Source of the DNA: Thermoprotei archaeon
Lineage (GTDB): Archaea > Thermoproteota > Thermoprotei > Thermofilales > B15-G2
Direction of reading: 5' to 3'
NCBI GenBank assembly: GCA_003649445.1
Contig: QMRV01000015.1
Coordinates: 1-43,362 of the forward strand
DNA length: 43,362 nt
In this document: in pieces, positions 24,485 to 32,442 of the stretch
Numbering within the stretch: the stretch's first letter is position 1
Layout of the letters: each line of letters opens with the position of its first letter
Notes under the pieces: generated by a model
The model's database searches: none
What the model was told of the DNA's origin: nothing
Seen by the model: only the letters and a program-made list of their open reading frames with translations
Position numbers and translations under genes: made by a program

Positions 24485-24927
24485 TTTGCTACCACCTCTT
24501 TTAGTTCTTTGAGATATCCTGCACCGTATAGTGACTCGACTATTGCTTTGACTAAACCATAGGGCATAGAGAGTGCTTCAGCTATTTCGCTTAAAGTAGT
24601 CTGTCCGTCACACCAAGTGAGCACTGCTAGCTCCTCGTTAGACAGCTTGTTCAGAGAAGGCATTTTTTCTTTAGGTTTAGGTACAGGAATTATGTCAAAT
24701 TTAAGGAAAACAGGTTTTTCTACTTTTACTAAAGGAGCTGTTTCAACTCCTCTTATACCTCCTTTCTCGTCAATGTATATCAGAACGACATGATCTTTGT
24801 GCTGAAAAGCAAGAGAGAATAGTCCCATCTTCTTAGCCCTCTCAACGGCTTTAGCTAAAGTATCTCCTGAAATAACTATTTTTTCATTACATTGAGGACA
24901 CTTAACTTTCTTGGTGAGAGACAGCAT
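24481..24927 (-). CDS. Small protein with a CXXC knuckle and winged-helix-like C-terminus
   Basis: The frame extends to ATG 24966, but the TATA box TTTAATATAT (24948-24957) lies inside that extension and 25 bp upstream of ATG 24927. The real start is therefore 24927, giving a 148-residue protein. It begins with a zinc-ribbon-like KVKCPQCNEKIVISG, then a beta domain, then a C-terminal helix-turn-helix type segment LAVLTWCDGQTTLSEIAEAL and GLVKAIVESLYGAGYL. This looks like a small regulator or adaptor. It is translationally coupled with the 230-residue gene downstream. No family name is claimed. Confidence 0.65.
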   Translation of the reverse strand: MLSLTKKVKCPQCNEKIVISGDTLAKAVERAKKMGLFSLAFQHKDHVVLIYIDEKGGIRGVETAPLVKVEKPVFLKFDIIPVPKPKEKMPSLNKLSNEELAVLTWCDGQTTLSEIAEALSMPYGLVKAIVESLYGAGYLKELKEVVAK

Positions 24928-24947
24928 ACAATAATATTTTCCAAAAA

Positions 24948-24957
24948 ATATATTAAA
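24948..24957 (-). promoter_or_regulatory. TATA box that fixes the 24927 start
   Basis: Minus-strand TTTAATATAT is centred 25-26 bp before ATG 24927 and lies within the longer open frame starting at 24966, which argues against the longer protein. Confidence 0.6.
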
Positions 24958-25000
24958 CATTTTCATTGGCTCGGCTAGTTTTGAACTATGCTAGTAGTAC

Positions 25001-25891
25001 TTAAAAATACTTGTATAGAGGGTGGTCTCGAGACTTCACTCTTATACCGTAGAACCTGTTAGCATAAGAAATAATCGAAGACAACATTGCACAGAGAGGA
25101 AAAACTTCAGGTGCTTTTCTTATTGACCCGTAGATAATGAAGTCTGCTCCATAAGCTATACTGAGTCCTATGATGCCTCCGACACAGATTTTCTTAGCTT
25201 CTTGTCCAAGTTCTTTTACTCTTTTCCAGTAACCGACAACGCCGCAAGGAGCGATGCCGCAGGGGTATCCTAGTTTCTCTTTAAGGTATTTAAGTGTCTT
25301 AAGAGATAGGCCTACACTGGCTAAGTCTAGTACTGTAGGTAGAAGCAGTATATTTTCTACAGAAGAGCATTTAGCTAAAAGACCGTTTTCGCCTGAGAGC
25401 AGCTGTAGTGCTCCTTCAGGTCTAATATTCTTTGGATTAAATGTTTGCATAATAAGGTTTTTTACTTTAAGTTCTTTTAATGCTCTAAATTCTTCATCGG
25501 GAGAAACGTAGTTAATAGAAGTATATACAACTCTATCATTTAATCCGACTTCATTAACATATTTCATAGCTTCTACTCTAATTCTCCAAGTAGCTCCGTT
25601 TAAGAGAATAGGCTTATCAGTAACAGATGATACGAAGTCGATATATTTCGCGAGAGCCTGGCTTGTTTCTCCAGCCACGTCAACCATACACGGGACTCCT
25701 GTTTTATCGCTCCACTCGTCTTGAATTACAATAAGTTCTTCAGCTTTCTTTCGATCAAACTCTCCTCTAACATGGTCTTTAACTATTTTGTGCTTATGGT
25801 AGAACATGCAGCCTATTAAAACAATAGGGTTTTCTCCTTCTTTTCCACCCAAGTAGATCTCTCCTATCTTCACAGTTTTTGTAGCACTCAT
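25001..25891 (-). CDS. mtrH: Stand-alone MtrH-like methyltransferase
   Basis: A 296-residue homologue of MtrH, the subunit of methyl-tetrahydromethanopterin:CoM methyltransferase that moves the methyl group between the pterin and the corrinoid. The family pattern runs end to end: VLIGCMFYHKHKIVKDHVRG, QDEWSDKTGVPCMVDVAG, YIDFVSSVTDKPILLNGA, DRVVYTSINYVSP and YPCGIAPCGVVGYW. No other Mtr subunit is present in the window, so this is an orphan MtrH as seen in various non-methanogens and methylotrophs, where it partners corrinoid proteins. It sits 14 bp downstream of a NERD gene and behind HisRS in one probable operon. A UroD/MtaA-family gene is divergent 2.1 kb away. Confidence 0.85.
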   Translation of the reverse strand: MSATKTVKIGEIYLGGKEGENPIVLIGCMFYHKHKIVKDHVRGEFDRKKAEELIVIQDEWSDKTGVPCMVDVAGETSQALAKYIDFVSSVTDKPILLNGATWRIRVEAMKYVNEVGLNDRVVYTSINYVSPDEEFRALKELKVKNLIMQTFNPKNIRPEGALQLLSGENGLLAKCSSVENILLLPTVLDLASVGLSLKTLKYLKEKLGYPCGIAPCGVVGYWKRVKELGQEAKKICVGGIIGLSIAYGADFIIYGSIRKAPEVFPLCAMLSSIISYANRFYGIRVKSRDHPLYKYF

Positions 25892-25905
25892 TTGCCTCTA
25901 CTAAT

Positions 25906-26607
25906 TCATTCGGCGAGCTGTTTAAAGAACTTTAGGAGTCTTACAACTCTATGTATATTTCTTTCATCAAGATATTTTTCTCTAGATAAAATATACTCAT
26001 ATACTTTACGTGGACGCAGTATAGGAACGCCTTCCCATGTTTGTTCCCGAATTTTAATATCTCCTGCAATGACTACAATAGGCTCTACGGGTACACCCAG
26101 TAAGCTGTAAAGTTTGTCTGCATAGCTTTTCACTTGAATAACAGGCGACTTAATAAGTCTTGAGTTGTGTCTAGAGAAGACTCTTTTCCACGAGCCGCCT
26201 TTACGTGGAATAAGGCGTCCCCCCTTCCAGTGCTTTACTTCAATAGCAAAAACACCTGTAGGTCCTACTACAACGAAGTCTACGTCGCCTCTAATTAAAT
26301 CGACGCCAGGAAATACATGATAGCTTCTTGGAAGTGATCTTAGTCTCTTAAATACTTCCATTTCTCCCTTAACGCCTTTCCTGTAACCTACAGCTCTTTT
26401 TACACAAAAACCTGCTAGAAAAGCTAATGCTACGGAAAGAGCTGTTAGAGAAAGCCTTACTGTAAGCTCCTCTAGCGGAAGATTCCAGACAACAAGAGGT
26501 AGAAGAAACGAGAGAGCAATTAGTATAATAGCTGAGGCGGTGTAAAGCCGCGTGAGCTTAGATAGCCTTGTGGCGACTCTGCCATGTATTCTAGCCACTA
26601 CTTTCAC
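25906..26607 (-). CDS. Membrane-anchored NERD-domain protein
   Basis: A 233-residue protein with two N-terminal membrane helices (about residues 22-42 and 50-70), followed by a NERD nuclease-related domain: DVDFVVVGPTGVFAIEVKHWKG with the core Asp, Glu and Lys of the restriction-enzyme-like fold, then a C-terminal helical part. The nuclease domain should face the cytosol. NERD proteins are linked with DNA or RNA handling, but no member's role is secure. It lies between HisRS and the MtrH-like gene with short gaps (42 and 14 bp), so it is probably co-transcribed. Confidence 0.85.
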   Translation of the reverse strand: MKVVARIHGRVATRLSKLTRLYTASAIILIALSFLLPLVVWNLPLEELTVRLSLTALSVALAFLAGFCVKRAVGYRKGVKGEMEVFKRLRSLPRSYHVFPGVDLIRGDVDFVVVGPTGVFAIEVKHWKGGRLIPRKGGSWKRVFSRHNSRLIKSPVIQVKSYADKLYSLLGVPVEPIVVIAGDIKIREQTWEGVPILRPRKVYEYILSREKYLDERNIHRVVRLLKFFKQLAE

Positions 26608-26649
26608 TACCCTATTGAATAAAATAAAGATTTTAGTTCCTTAAGTTAC

Positions 26650-27936
26650 TTAACTTAAAATAGCTTCATGTACTTTTTCTAAAGGTACTGTTACTTGCTT
26701 TTTCTCCTTTAAATCTTTTATTGATATTTCTCTAGAGGATACTTCTTTTTCTCCTATTATGGCTAAGTAGCGGTATCCTGTTTTAACTGCGTACTTAATA
26801 GCGTCTCTTATACTCCTGCTAGTGTAGTCTAGTGAAGCCGAGAGACCTTTTTCCCTTAAAATGTATGCTGCTTTAACTGCTTCCTTGAAGTACTTGCCGA
26901 AGAAGAACACTAGAACTTTATTTTCTTCTTGAATCCATGGAGTTTTACCGTATTCTTTAAGTAAGAGAGCTATTCTATCGACTCCTAATGCAAATCCTGT
27001 TGCAGGAAGCCCTGGCTCTCTATACAATCCTATTAGTTCATCATAGCGTCCTCCTCCACCTATTGACAACCTGTTCCATTTTTCTCCTTTCCCACCATAG
27101 GTCTCGAAAACTAAGCCTGTATAGTATTCTAGTCCCCTGACTATCGAGCAGTCTAGTTTAAACAAATCTAGTACTCCATAGCTGTCCAGGAGCTCTACTA
27201 GTTTTTTGAAAAATTCACTTAACTCTGAATCTACATCCTTTACGAAGTCAATCGAATCTCTTAGAGGAATTAGAGTTGAGGAAAAGTCGGCTATTTTTAT
27301 GCAAGTATCTTTCGGCAGGCCTAGTCTACTCAAACCGCTTAAAAATTCTTCTTCACTTATCTTCTTCCTCTTATCGATTAATCTGCAGACTTCTCCAAAA
27401 ATAGTTTTGGGAACACCCATCTTACCTAAAGCTTTTTCGACAAGTCTCCTGTCGCAGATAAGTATCCTGAGGTCAGGTACATCTACTTTCTTCAAGCACT
27501 CTGCCGCTAGCGCCAGTACTTCTACGTCAGCCTCTACATTCTTTAACCCCACTAGCTCTACGCCGAATTGCCAGAATTCTCTCCAGCGCCCAGCTTGAGG
27601 CTCGTCGTATCTCCAAGCACGGCCAAAATAACACCACTTAATTGGCTTAGGTAGCTCAGGGCGAGCTGCAATAGCTCGGGCTAGAGGAACAGTGTAGTCG
27701 AAGCGTATGCCCAGCTCGCGTCCCGCTTTATCTTTAAACCAGTAAATTTCATCTACTACGCTGGGCCCGGCTTTCTTTTTAAGTATCTCTAAGTGCTCTA
27801 ATATAGGTGCTTCTACAGGAGAATATCCCCAGAGAACAGCTATTTCAGTAAATTTTTCTCCAAGCCACTTTAGTGCTTTCCACTCTTCTGGCAAGTAGTC
27901 TCTAAATCCGCGAGGAGGCTGTAGCAGAGTGAATAT
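26650..27936 (-). CDS. hisS: Histidyl-tRNA synthetase with a non-standard start
   Basis: Class II HisRS. Motif 2 is FGRAWRYDEPQAGRWREFWQF, the HisA block is RGLEYYTGLVFE, and motif 3 is ATGFALGVDR. The frame from TTG 27894 lacks the N-terminal block. The upstream in-frame codons give LLQPPRGFRDYLPEEW, the conserved N-terminus of HisRS, so translation must begin earlier. No ATG, GTG or TTG is available before a stop. The best candidate is ATA 27936, six bases after the core of the complete Shine-Dalgarno GGAGGTGATCC, giving 428 residues. A GTG at 27943 is 25 bp from a TATA-like box but is out of frame, so a one-base error is an alternative. It heads the NERD and MtrH-like operon. Confidence 0.92.
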   Translation of the reverse strand: MFTLLQPPRGFRDYLPEEWKALKWLGEKFTEIAVLWGYSPVEAPILEHLEILKKKAGPSVVDEIYWFKDKAGRELGIRFDYTVPLARAIAARPELPKPIKWCYFGRAWRYDEPQAGRWREFWQFGVELVGLKNVEADVEVLALAAECLKKVDVPDLRILICDRRLVEKALGKMGVPKTIFGEVCRLIDKRKKISEEEFLSGLSRLGLPKDTCIKIADFSSTLIPLRDSIDFVKDVDSELSEFFKKLVELLDSYGVLDLFKLDCSIVRGLEYYTGLVFETYGGKGEKWNRLSIGGGGRYDELIGLYREPGLPATGFALGVDRIALLLKEYGKTPWIQEENKVLVFFFGKYFKEAVKAAYILREKGLSASLDYTSRSIRDAIKYAVKTGYRYLAIIGEKEVSSREISIKDLKEKKQVTVPLEKVHEAILS

Positions 27937-27947
27937 GGATCACCTCC
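27937..27947 (-). promoter_or_regulatory. Complete Shine-Dalgarno before hisS
   Basis: On the minus strand GGAGGTGATCC is complementary over 11 bases to the conserved 3' end of 16S rRNA (GGATCACCTCC). It is the strongest ribosome-binding site I found in the window and stands directly before the ATA codon at 27936. Confidence 0.6.
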
Positions 27948-27995
27948 ATTTAAAATACTGTGCGGTATATAAGCTTGTATCTTGTTTCGGCAAGT

Positions 27996-28005
27996 TCTAT
28001 ATACT
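27996..28005 (+). promoter_or_regulatory. TATA box of the UroD-family gene
   Basis: TCTATATACT is centred 24-25 bp upstream of the GTG at 28025 and marks that GTG as a leaderless start, rather than the GTG at 27929. Confidence 0.6.
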
Positions 28006-28024
28006 AGGTTTTAAGGAAATACTC

Positions 28025-28960
28025 GTGGAGCCGCGGGAACGCTTCATTAGGGCTCTTTTGCTCGAAGAACCTGATAAAGTGCCGATGTTCGAGTTAGAGG
28101 TACAGATAGCGGAGAAAGTTGTCGGCCGGAAACTGATTGTAGGTGAAGATTATAAGAAAATGGTGAATGAAGGCAAGGCAGACAAGGTCTTAAAACATAA
28201 TGTCGAGGTGCAAGTAGAGGTTTCGAGAAAACTGGGCTATGATGCGGTCAGGCTATACGCTGTACCTGACTTAGTTGAAGCAATTCGGCTTGCTAAAAAA
28301 CTAGCTCCTGAGCTAGCAGTAATCGGGTCTGCTGACGGCACTATGAGTGTTCCCGGAAGTTACGCTGATTTCGCTAAGCTCATCCGGAGAATGAGGAAAG
28401 AGAGAGCTCAGCTCAAGAAAGAGCTCGAAGACTCTACTAGAAAAAACATCGAGTCCGCTAAAGCACAGATAGACGCGGGAGCAGACGCAATAGTAGGCTG
28501 CAGCGACTACTGTACTAACTCAGGGCCGTTTCTTAATCCAAAAGACTTTGAGGAGCTTATTGCATACTACTTAAAACAGCTTGTAGACGCGATTCACAGA
28601 AAAGGAGGACTATATATTAAGCATACAGACGGCAACTTGTGGCCAGTAATAGATATTCTTGTCTCAACGGGTATCGATGCACTCCACTCAATAGACCCTA
28701 CGGCCGGCATGGACTTAGGTGAAGTTAAAGAGAAGTACGGTGACAGGCTCTGCTTATGCGGCAACATAGATATAGGCTTAATGCATAGGGGAACACCACA
28801 AGAAGTGTATAGAGCGTCAGTTGAGTGTATAAGAAAGGCGGCTTACGGAGGAGGATATATTCTCTGCACAAGCAATGTTGTTGAAATAAATCATCCGCTA
28901 GAGAATGTCCTAGCGATGTTTAAAGCGAGAGACAAATATGGAAGATATCCTCTAGTCTAA
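28025..28960 (+). CDS. Uroporphyrinogen-decarboxylase (UroD/MtaA)-family protein
   Basis: A 311-residue TIM-barrel protein of the UroD superfamily, which also includes corrinoid:CoM methyltransferases (MtaA/MtbA). The usual N-terminus is EPRERFIRALLLEEPDKVP and begins at GTG 28025. The frame is open to 27929 but the extra 32 residues are unlike the family, and a TATA box lies within them. Later segments are DAGADAIVGCSDYC, LYIKHTDGNLWPVIDIL, GIDALHSIDPTAGMDL and GGYILCTSN. Where MtaA has His-X-Cys this protein has H-T-D; a Cys occurs in ILCTSN. Thus the zinc site of CoM methyltransferases is only partly kept. It is divergent from hisS, and its end overlaps the serine hydrolase gene by 4 bp. 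Confidence 0.82.
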   Translation: MEPRERFIRALLLEEPDKVPMFELEVQIAEKVVGRKLIVGEDYKKMVNEGKADKVLKHNVEVQVEVSRKLGYDAVRLYAVPDLVEAIRLAKKLAPELAVIGSADGTMSVPGSYADFAKLIRRMRKERAQLKKELEDSTRKNIESAKAQIDAGADAIVGCSDYCTNSGPFLNPKDFEELIAYYLKQLVDAIHRKGGLYIKHTDGNLWPVIDILVSTGIDALHSIDPTAGMDLGEVKEKYGDRLCLCGNIDIGLMHRGTPQEVYRASVECIRKAAYGGGYILCTSNVVEINHPLENVLAMFKARDKYGRYPLV

Positions 28961-30057
28961 AACCTCTTCAAGCCTACAATTAAGTTGTGTAGTTTGGGTC
29001 TAAAGCGCACTATTTTCTTATTCTCTCTCGAGGGATGAACTCTGTTCGTAAGAAACACTACGAAGAGATCTAGCTCGGGGTCTATCCACAGGGATGTTCC
29101 AGTAAAACCAGTGTGACCATAAGCGAGGTCCGAAAATAGGTCTCCACAAGAAGCACCTTTATCTTTCAGCTGCCAGCCAAGACCTCTTCTAGCACTAAGT
29201 CCCTCTGTGTGACATTTAGTCATTTCTTCTACACTTCTCTTAGATAATACTCTCACTTCATTAAGTGTACCTTTATTCAACATCATTTGGGCGAAAATAG
29301 ATAAGTCGAGCGCCGTCGAGAAAAGCCCGGCGTGCCCTGCTACACCGCCCATAGCGTAAGAGTTTTCATCGTGTACTTCGCCCCAAATAAGCTTTTTCCT
29401 CCACTTACATATCTCAGTAGCCGCTACTCTGTCTCTAAGTTCTCTAGGAGGATTAAACATAGTGTCTTTCATACCCAAAGGAGCGAATATATTGGCTTCT
29501 GTAAACTCTGAAAGCCTTTGTCCAGCGAGCTCTTCAACAATGTATCCTAGTAAAATAAAGCCTATATCGCTGTAAACAACGCGAGTTCCCGGCTCGTAGG
29601 TTAGGAAAACGCCTGTACATATTTCATCAATTATTTCTTCCACTGAGCTACACCTGTAGTAGAATGGTTCATGCGGAGGAAAGCCTGCTGTATGAGTTAA
29701 TAAGTGTCTTATAGTTACTTTATCTTTGAAGGGACCTTTAAACGAAGGTAAGTAATCCTGAACTTTATCGTCTAAAGCTAAGAGACCTCTCTCGATCAGA
29801 ATCATAATGCTAGTGGCTGTAGCTATAGGCTTAGTTAAACTCGCTAAATCAAAAATAGTGTTTTCTTTCATTGGTTTCTTTTCTTCAACTATAACAGAGT
29901 AGCCGTAAGCCTTAATGTAGCCTACTCCTTTACTGCATCCAAGAGCAATAACAGCGCCTGGATAAACATCTCCTATACCCTTTTTAATGAATTCGTCGAG
30001 TTCACTTAGCCTGTTTAGATAATATCCCATTTCAGCTAAAATTTCCTTATTAATCAT
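28957..30057 (-). CDS. Serine hydrolase of the beta-lactamase/class C PBP family
   Basis: A 366-residue serine hydrolase. The catalytic motifs are S-X-X-K at 73-76 (LASLTKPIAT), the Tyr motif YSDIGF (Y-S-D in place of Y-X-N), and HTGFTGTS as the KTG-type motif with His for Lys. A conserved RHLLTHTAGFPP block lies between. Such proteins act as esterases, D-aminopeptidases or peptidases in archaea, which lack murein. No signal peptide is visible. A TATA-like AATACTTTAG occurs around 30085-30095. It converges on the UroD-family gene by 4 bp and is divergent from DUF554. Confidence 0.87.
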   Translation of the reverse strand: MINKEILAEMGYYLNRLSELDEFIKKGIGDVYPGAVIALGCSKGVGYIKAYGYSVIVEEKKPMKENTIFDLASLTKPIATATSIMILIERGLLALDDKVQDYLPSFKGPFKDKVTIRHLLTHTAGFPPHEPFYYRCSSVEEIIDEICTGVFLTYEPGTRVVYSDIGFILLGYIVEELAGQRLSEFTEANIFAPLGMKDTMFNPPRELRDRVAATEICKWRKKLIWGEVHDENSYAMGGVAGHAGLFSTALDLSIFAQMMLNKGTLNEVRVLSKRSVEEMTKCHTEGLSARRGLGWQLKDKGASCGDLFSDLAYGHTGFTGTSLWIDPELDLFVVFLTNRVHPSRENKKIVRFRPKLHNLIVGLKRF

Positions 30058-30114
30058 GTTTTACTGAAGTAAGTGACTGCCTAAAGTATTAAAAGCTTTT
30101 ATCAAAGGAAAACT

Positions 30115-30783
30115 GTGCTAGGAACCTTACTGAATGCAGCTGGAGTAGCATTAGGAGCATCTATAGGGCTTCTTCTACGTAGAGGTATTCCCAAGGAGCT
30201 CGAAGAGAAGATATTCGATGCAGTAGGCCTCTTTACAGTAGCCTTAGGCATAGTAATGTCATGTTCTATTGAAAGACCTGTAGCAACAGTCTTGGGACTA
30301 CTAGCTGGAAGTATTTTGGGAAGCTTTCTCAAAATAGAAGAAAACTTAAGCAAAATCGGAAGCATTATAAAGAAAGAAGATACAGGAGCATTTACTCAAG
30401 GACTACTTACAGCATTCATGACATACTGCGTAGGCCCTATGACTATAATAGGGTCTATTGAAGACGGTTTAGGGGACCCTTCGATAATATTAGCTAAAGC
30501 AGTAATGGATACTACAGTCTCGATAGCATATGCTGCAGCTATGGGCTATGGAGTACTCTTCAGCTCTATACTACTACTGGCTTTCCAAGGATCACTAGCT
30601 TTAGCGGCATCATTCTTAAAACCATATTTAAGTACAGCTACGCTACACGATATAACAGGAGTAGGCGGAATTCTGCTAATAGGGCTTGCACTTAATTTAC
30701 TTAAAGTAAGGAAAATAAAAGTGGGAGACATGCTCCCATCCCTAATTACTGTACCGCTTTTATCAGCTATCATAAAAACGTAG
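30115..30783 (+). CDS. DUF554 (YdfK-type) membrane protein
   Basis: A 222-residue integral membrane protein of the DUF554 family. Marks are GTLLNAAGVALGASIGLLL at the N-terminus, then AFMTYCVGPMTIIGSIEDGLGDPSIILAKAVMD around residues 105-135 (the family core, with GPMTIIGSI), and GGILLIGLALNLL near the end. About seven hydrophobic segments are seen. The family is of unknown function, sometimes suspected to be a transporter. The start is GTG 30115 with the box GTATTAAAAG centred about 25 bp upstream. The next gene follows after 31 bp with its own TATA box. Confidence 0.88.
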   Translation: MLGTLLNAAGVALGASIGLLLRRGIPKELEEKIFDAVGLFTVALGIVMSCSIERPVATVLGLLAGSILGSFLKIEENLSKIGSIIKKEDTGAFTQGLLTAFMTYCVGPMTIIGSIEDGLGDPSIILAKAVMDTTVSIAYAAAMGYGVLFSSILLLAFQGSLALAASFLKPYLSTATLHDITGVGGILLIGLALNLLKVRKIKVGDMLPSLITVPLLSAIIKT

Positions 30784-30814
30784 ACCTTATATCGAGCTCA
30801 AAGCCAAACTACAT

Positions 30815-31330
30815 GTGATCATAGAGTTCGATGGAAAGAGACCTAGAATAGGAAGAGAGTGCTTCATAGCAGAGTCAGCTCAAATAATAGGAGATGTAGT
30901 AGTAGGAGACAAAACTATTGTACTATTTAATGCAGTTATAAGAGGAGATCTAAATAAAATAATTATAGGAGAAAAGTGTTCAATTCAAGATAATGTAGTA
31001 ATTCACGCGACACTTGAGCATGAAACAGCAATAGGAAATGAGGTTGCAATAACTCATGGATGTGTTCTCGAGGGATGCGAAATAGGCGATAGAACTTTAC
31101 TCGGCATGGGTGCTGTAATATTAGATGGAGCAAAAATAGGTAAAAACTGTATAATTGGAGCTGGTGCAGTAGTACTCAATAACACTGTAATACCCGACAA
31201 TAGCATTGCTGTGGGAGTACCAGCTAAAGTAGTGAAAAAAGTCTCTGAAGAACACTTAAATTACATTGAGCGAGTTATAAGCGAGTACCAGAAGCTGAGA
31301 GAAAAATATCTAAAAATTCTATCAAAATAA
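30815..31330 (+). CDS. Gamma-carbonic-anhydrase-like hexapeptide protein lacking one metal His
   Basis: A 171-residue left-handed beta-helix protein of the gamma-carbonic anhydrase/PaaY group, forming a trimer. Repeated hexapeptides such as IGDVVVGDKT, IGEKCSIQDN, IGDRTLLGMGA and IGKNCIIGAGA run through it. Of the three zinc ligands of the gamma class, H64 and H81 are present, but the third position, five residues after H81, is Glu (ITHGCVLEGC). Carbonic anhydrase activity is thus doubtful, unless Glu coordinates the metal. The C-terminal helix is present. The start is GTG 30815 with the TATA box CTTATATC 25 bp upstream. Confidence 0.85.
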   Translation: MIIEFDGKRPRIGRECFIAESAQIIGDVVVGDKTIVLFNAVIRGDLNKIIIGEKCSIQDNVVIHATLEHETAIGNEVAITHGCVLEGCEIGDRTLLGMGAVILDGAKIGKNCIIGAGAVVLNNTVIPDNSIAVGVPAKVVKKVSEEHLNYIERVISEYQKLREKYLKILSK

Positions 31331-31497
31331 TATTGCGAAAATATTTCTCTCTAGATTTAGTTATTTTAAATAAATGTCAAAGAAATCTAAAAATAAGGGA
31401 AAATACGTTAAATTAGCTAGAAAAAATTACTCGTGCAAGGACAGGTGACCTACACTATATTAGAAAGGAATAAATTTTCTGGAAAATATCTTACTTG

Positions 31498-31545
31498 ATG
31501 ATGAGAAACCCTCGGCAGATTAATGATGAGGGTCTGGAGCTCTGA
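31498..31545 (+). ncRNA. C/D-box sRNA
   Basis: A compact RNA with C box ATGATGA (31498-31504), an 11-base guide GAAACCCTCGG, D' box CAGA (31516-31519), a 3-base linker, C' box ATGATGA (31523-31529), a 12-base guide GGGTCTGGAGCT, and D box CTGA (31542-31545). This is the standard archaeal layout for a 2'-O-methylation guide. By the D+5 rule the second guide would direct methylation of the C in AGCTCCAGACCC-like RNA, the first the G in CCGAGGGTTTC-like RNA. TATA-like GAATAAATTT lies about 25 bp upstream. The rest of the 31331-31747 gap holds AT-rich DNA and no convincing protein gene. Confidence 0.75.
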
Positions 31546-31747
31546 GATGTGTTATGTTCATTAATATAGTATTTTTATGAGCGGGGGTCAACTCTGTGCA
31601 CATGGCGATGTTTGTATTTATAATATGTTACTACAATGCCTATGTCTGGCTAAAAACTATATTATATTTATGTTTTTATACAGATAGCTCATACATTATT
31701 GCTGAAAAGGTTTTAAATGTAGGGAGTATAATTTAGCGGAAGCTCAT

Positions 31748-32398
31748 ATGGTTAGCCACTATGAGCTGAAGCAGAAGTTCCTCAATCACCCTTACATACG
31801 AAGGCTATACGAAGAAGTGTACAATAAGTATTTAAAAAATGCTTCTGATTTAAATAAGCTGGAAGAAATTGCTGAAAAATTTTATAACAAGGAAGGGGAG
31901 CTTCTACATAAGATCAAAGTAGAATTACAGAACGGAGTAGGATTAAAGAAATACATCGACTTACTGAGAGACTTTGCTTTAGCACTAGTGTTAAGAGATT
32001 ACCTGGGGTGCTTTAAGGAAGTACATGAAGGAAAAAGCGGTATACTCTACTTAGCTGAGAAGCAGTTTGTGGCTAAAATGAGGGAACTTAGGTTAGATTA
32101 TGATGAGATTTTCGATATAATCAAGTACGCTATGCACCCATGTTTACCTTATGAAATGGGTATTGAGAAAAATTGTCACTTGGAGAAAATGCTAGAGCTC
32201 TTCGATGAAAAGAGAAAAAAGGCCATAGAGAACTGTGTTAAATGTTTGCAGAAAATAGCTGTGTTGAATAGTATGGATGAAACTAGGGAAAAAGAAATAA
32301 GAGAAATAATTAGTATAGTTTTGCGCAAAAAACTCTACTTGCTTACAGCTTATCTTCTTCTCTATATAACTAGACCTAAAGTAGATCACGTCATATAG
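31748..32398 (+). CDS. Hypothetical helical protein, 216 aa
   Basis: I do not recognise a family. The protein is largely helical and charged. It has four cysteines in the middle and C-terminal half (LRDYLGCF, HPCLPYEMGIEKNCHLEK, IENCVKCLQ) with CLPYEMGIEKNC and CVKC spacings that could bind metal. A hydrophobic stretch LYLLTAYLLLYI near the C-terminus may be a buried or membrane helix. The start is ATG 31748. The nearest boxes (GTTTTAAATG, about 33 bp upstream) suggest a short leader. The gene stands alone. Confidence 0.6.
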   Translation: MVSHYELKQKFLNHPYIRRLYEEVYNKYLKNASDLNKLEEIAEKFYNKEGELLHKIKVELQNGVGLKKYIDLLRDFALALVLRDYLGCFKEVHEGKSGILYLAEKQFVAKMRELRLDYDEIFDIIKYAMHPCLPYEMGIEKNCHLEKMLELFDEKRKKAIENCVKCLQKIAVLNSMDETREKEIREIISIVLRKKLYLLTAYLLLYITRPKVDHVI

Positions 32399-32442
32399 TG
32401 CTTTTGAGCTCTAGCCACTAAGCTTTTAGCGTAGTTAAGTAG

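Noticed and set aside
27929..28024. Longer N-terminus of the UroD-family protein from GTG 27929.
   Set aside because: The TATA box at 27996-28005 lies inside it and the family start EPRERF follows GTG 28025 directly.
31374..31448. A 24-residue Lys-rich open frame from ATG 31374.
   Set aside because: Too short to judge, AT-rich region gives Lys by chance, and no homologue is known to me.
31596..31736. A 46-codon hydrophobic frame from GTG 31596.
   Set aside because: Composition (Ile, Tyr, Phe, Leu) is what AT-rich DNA yields at random; no motif or coupling supports it.
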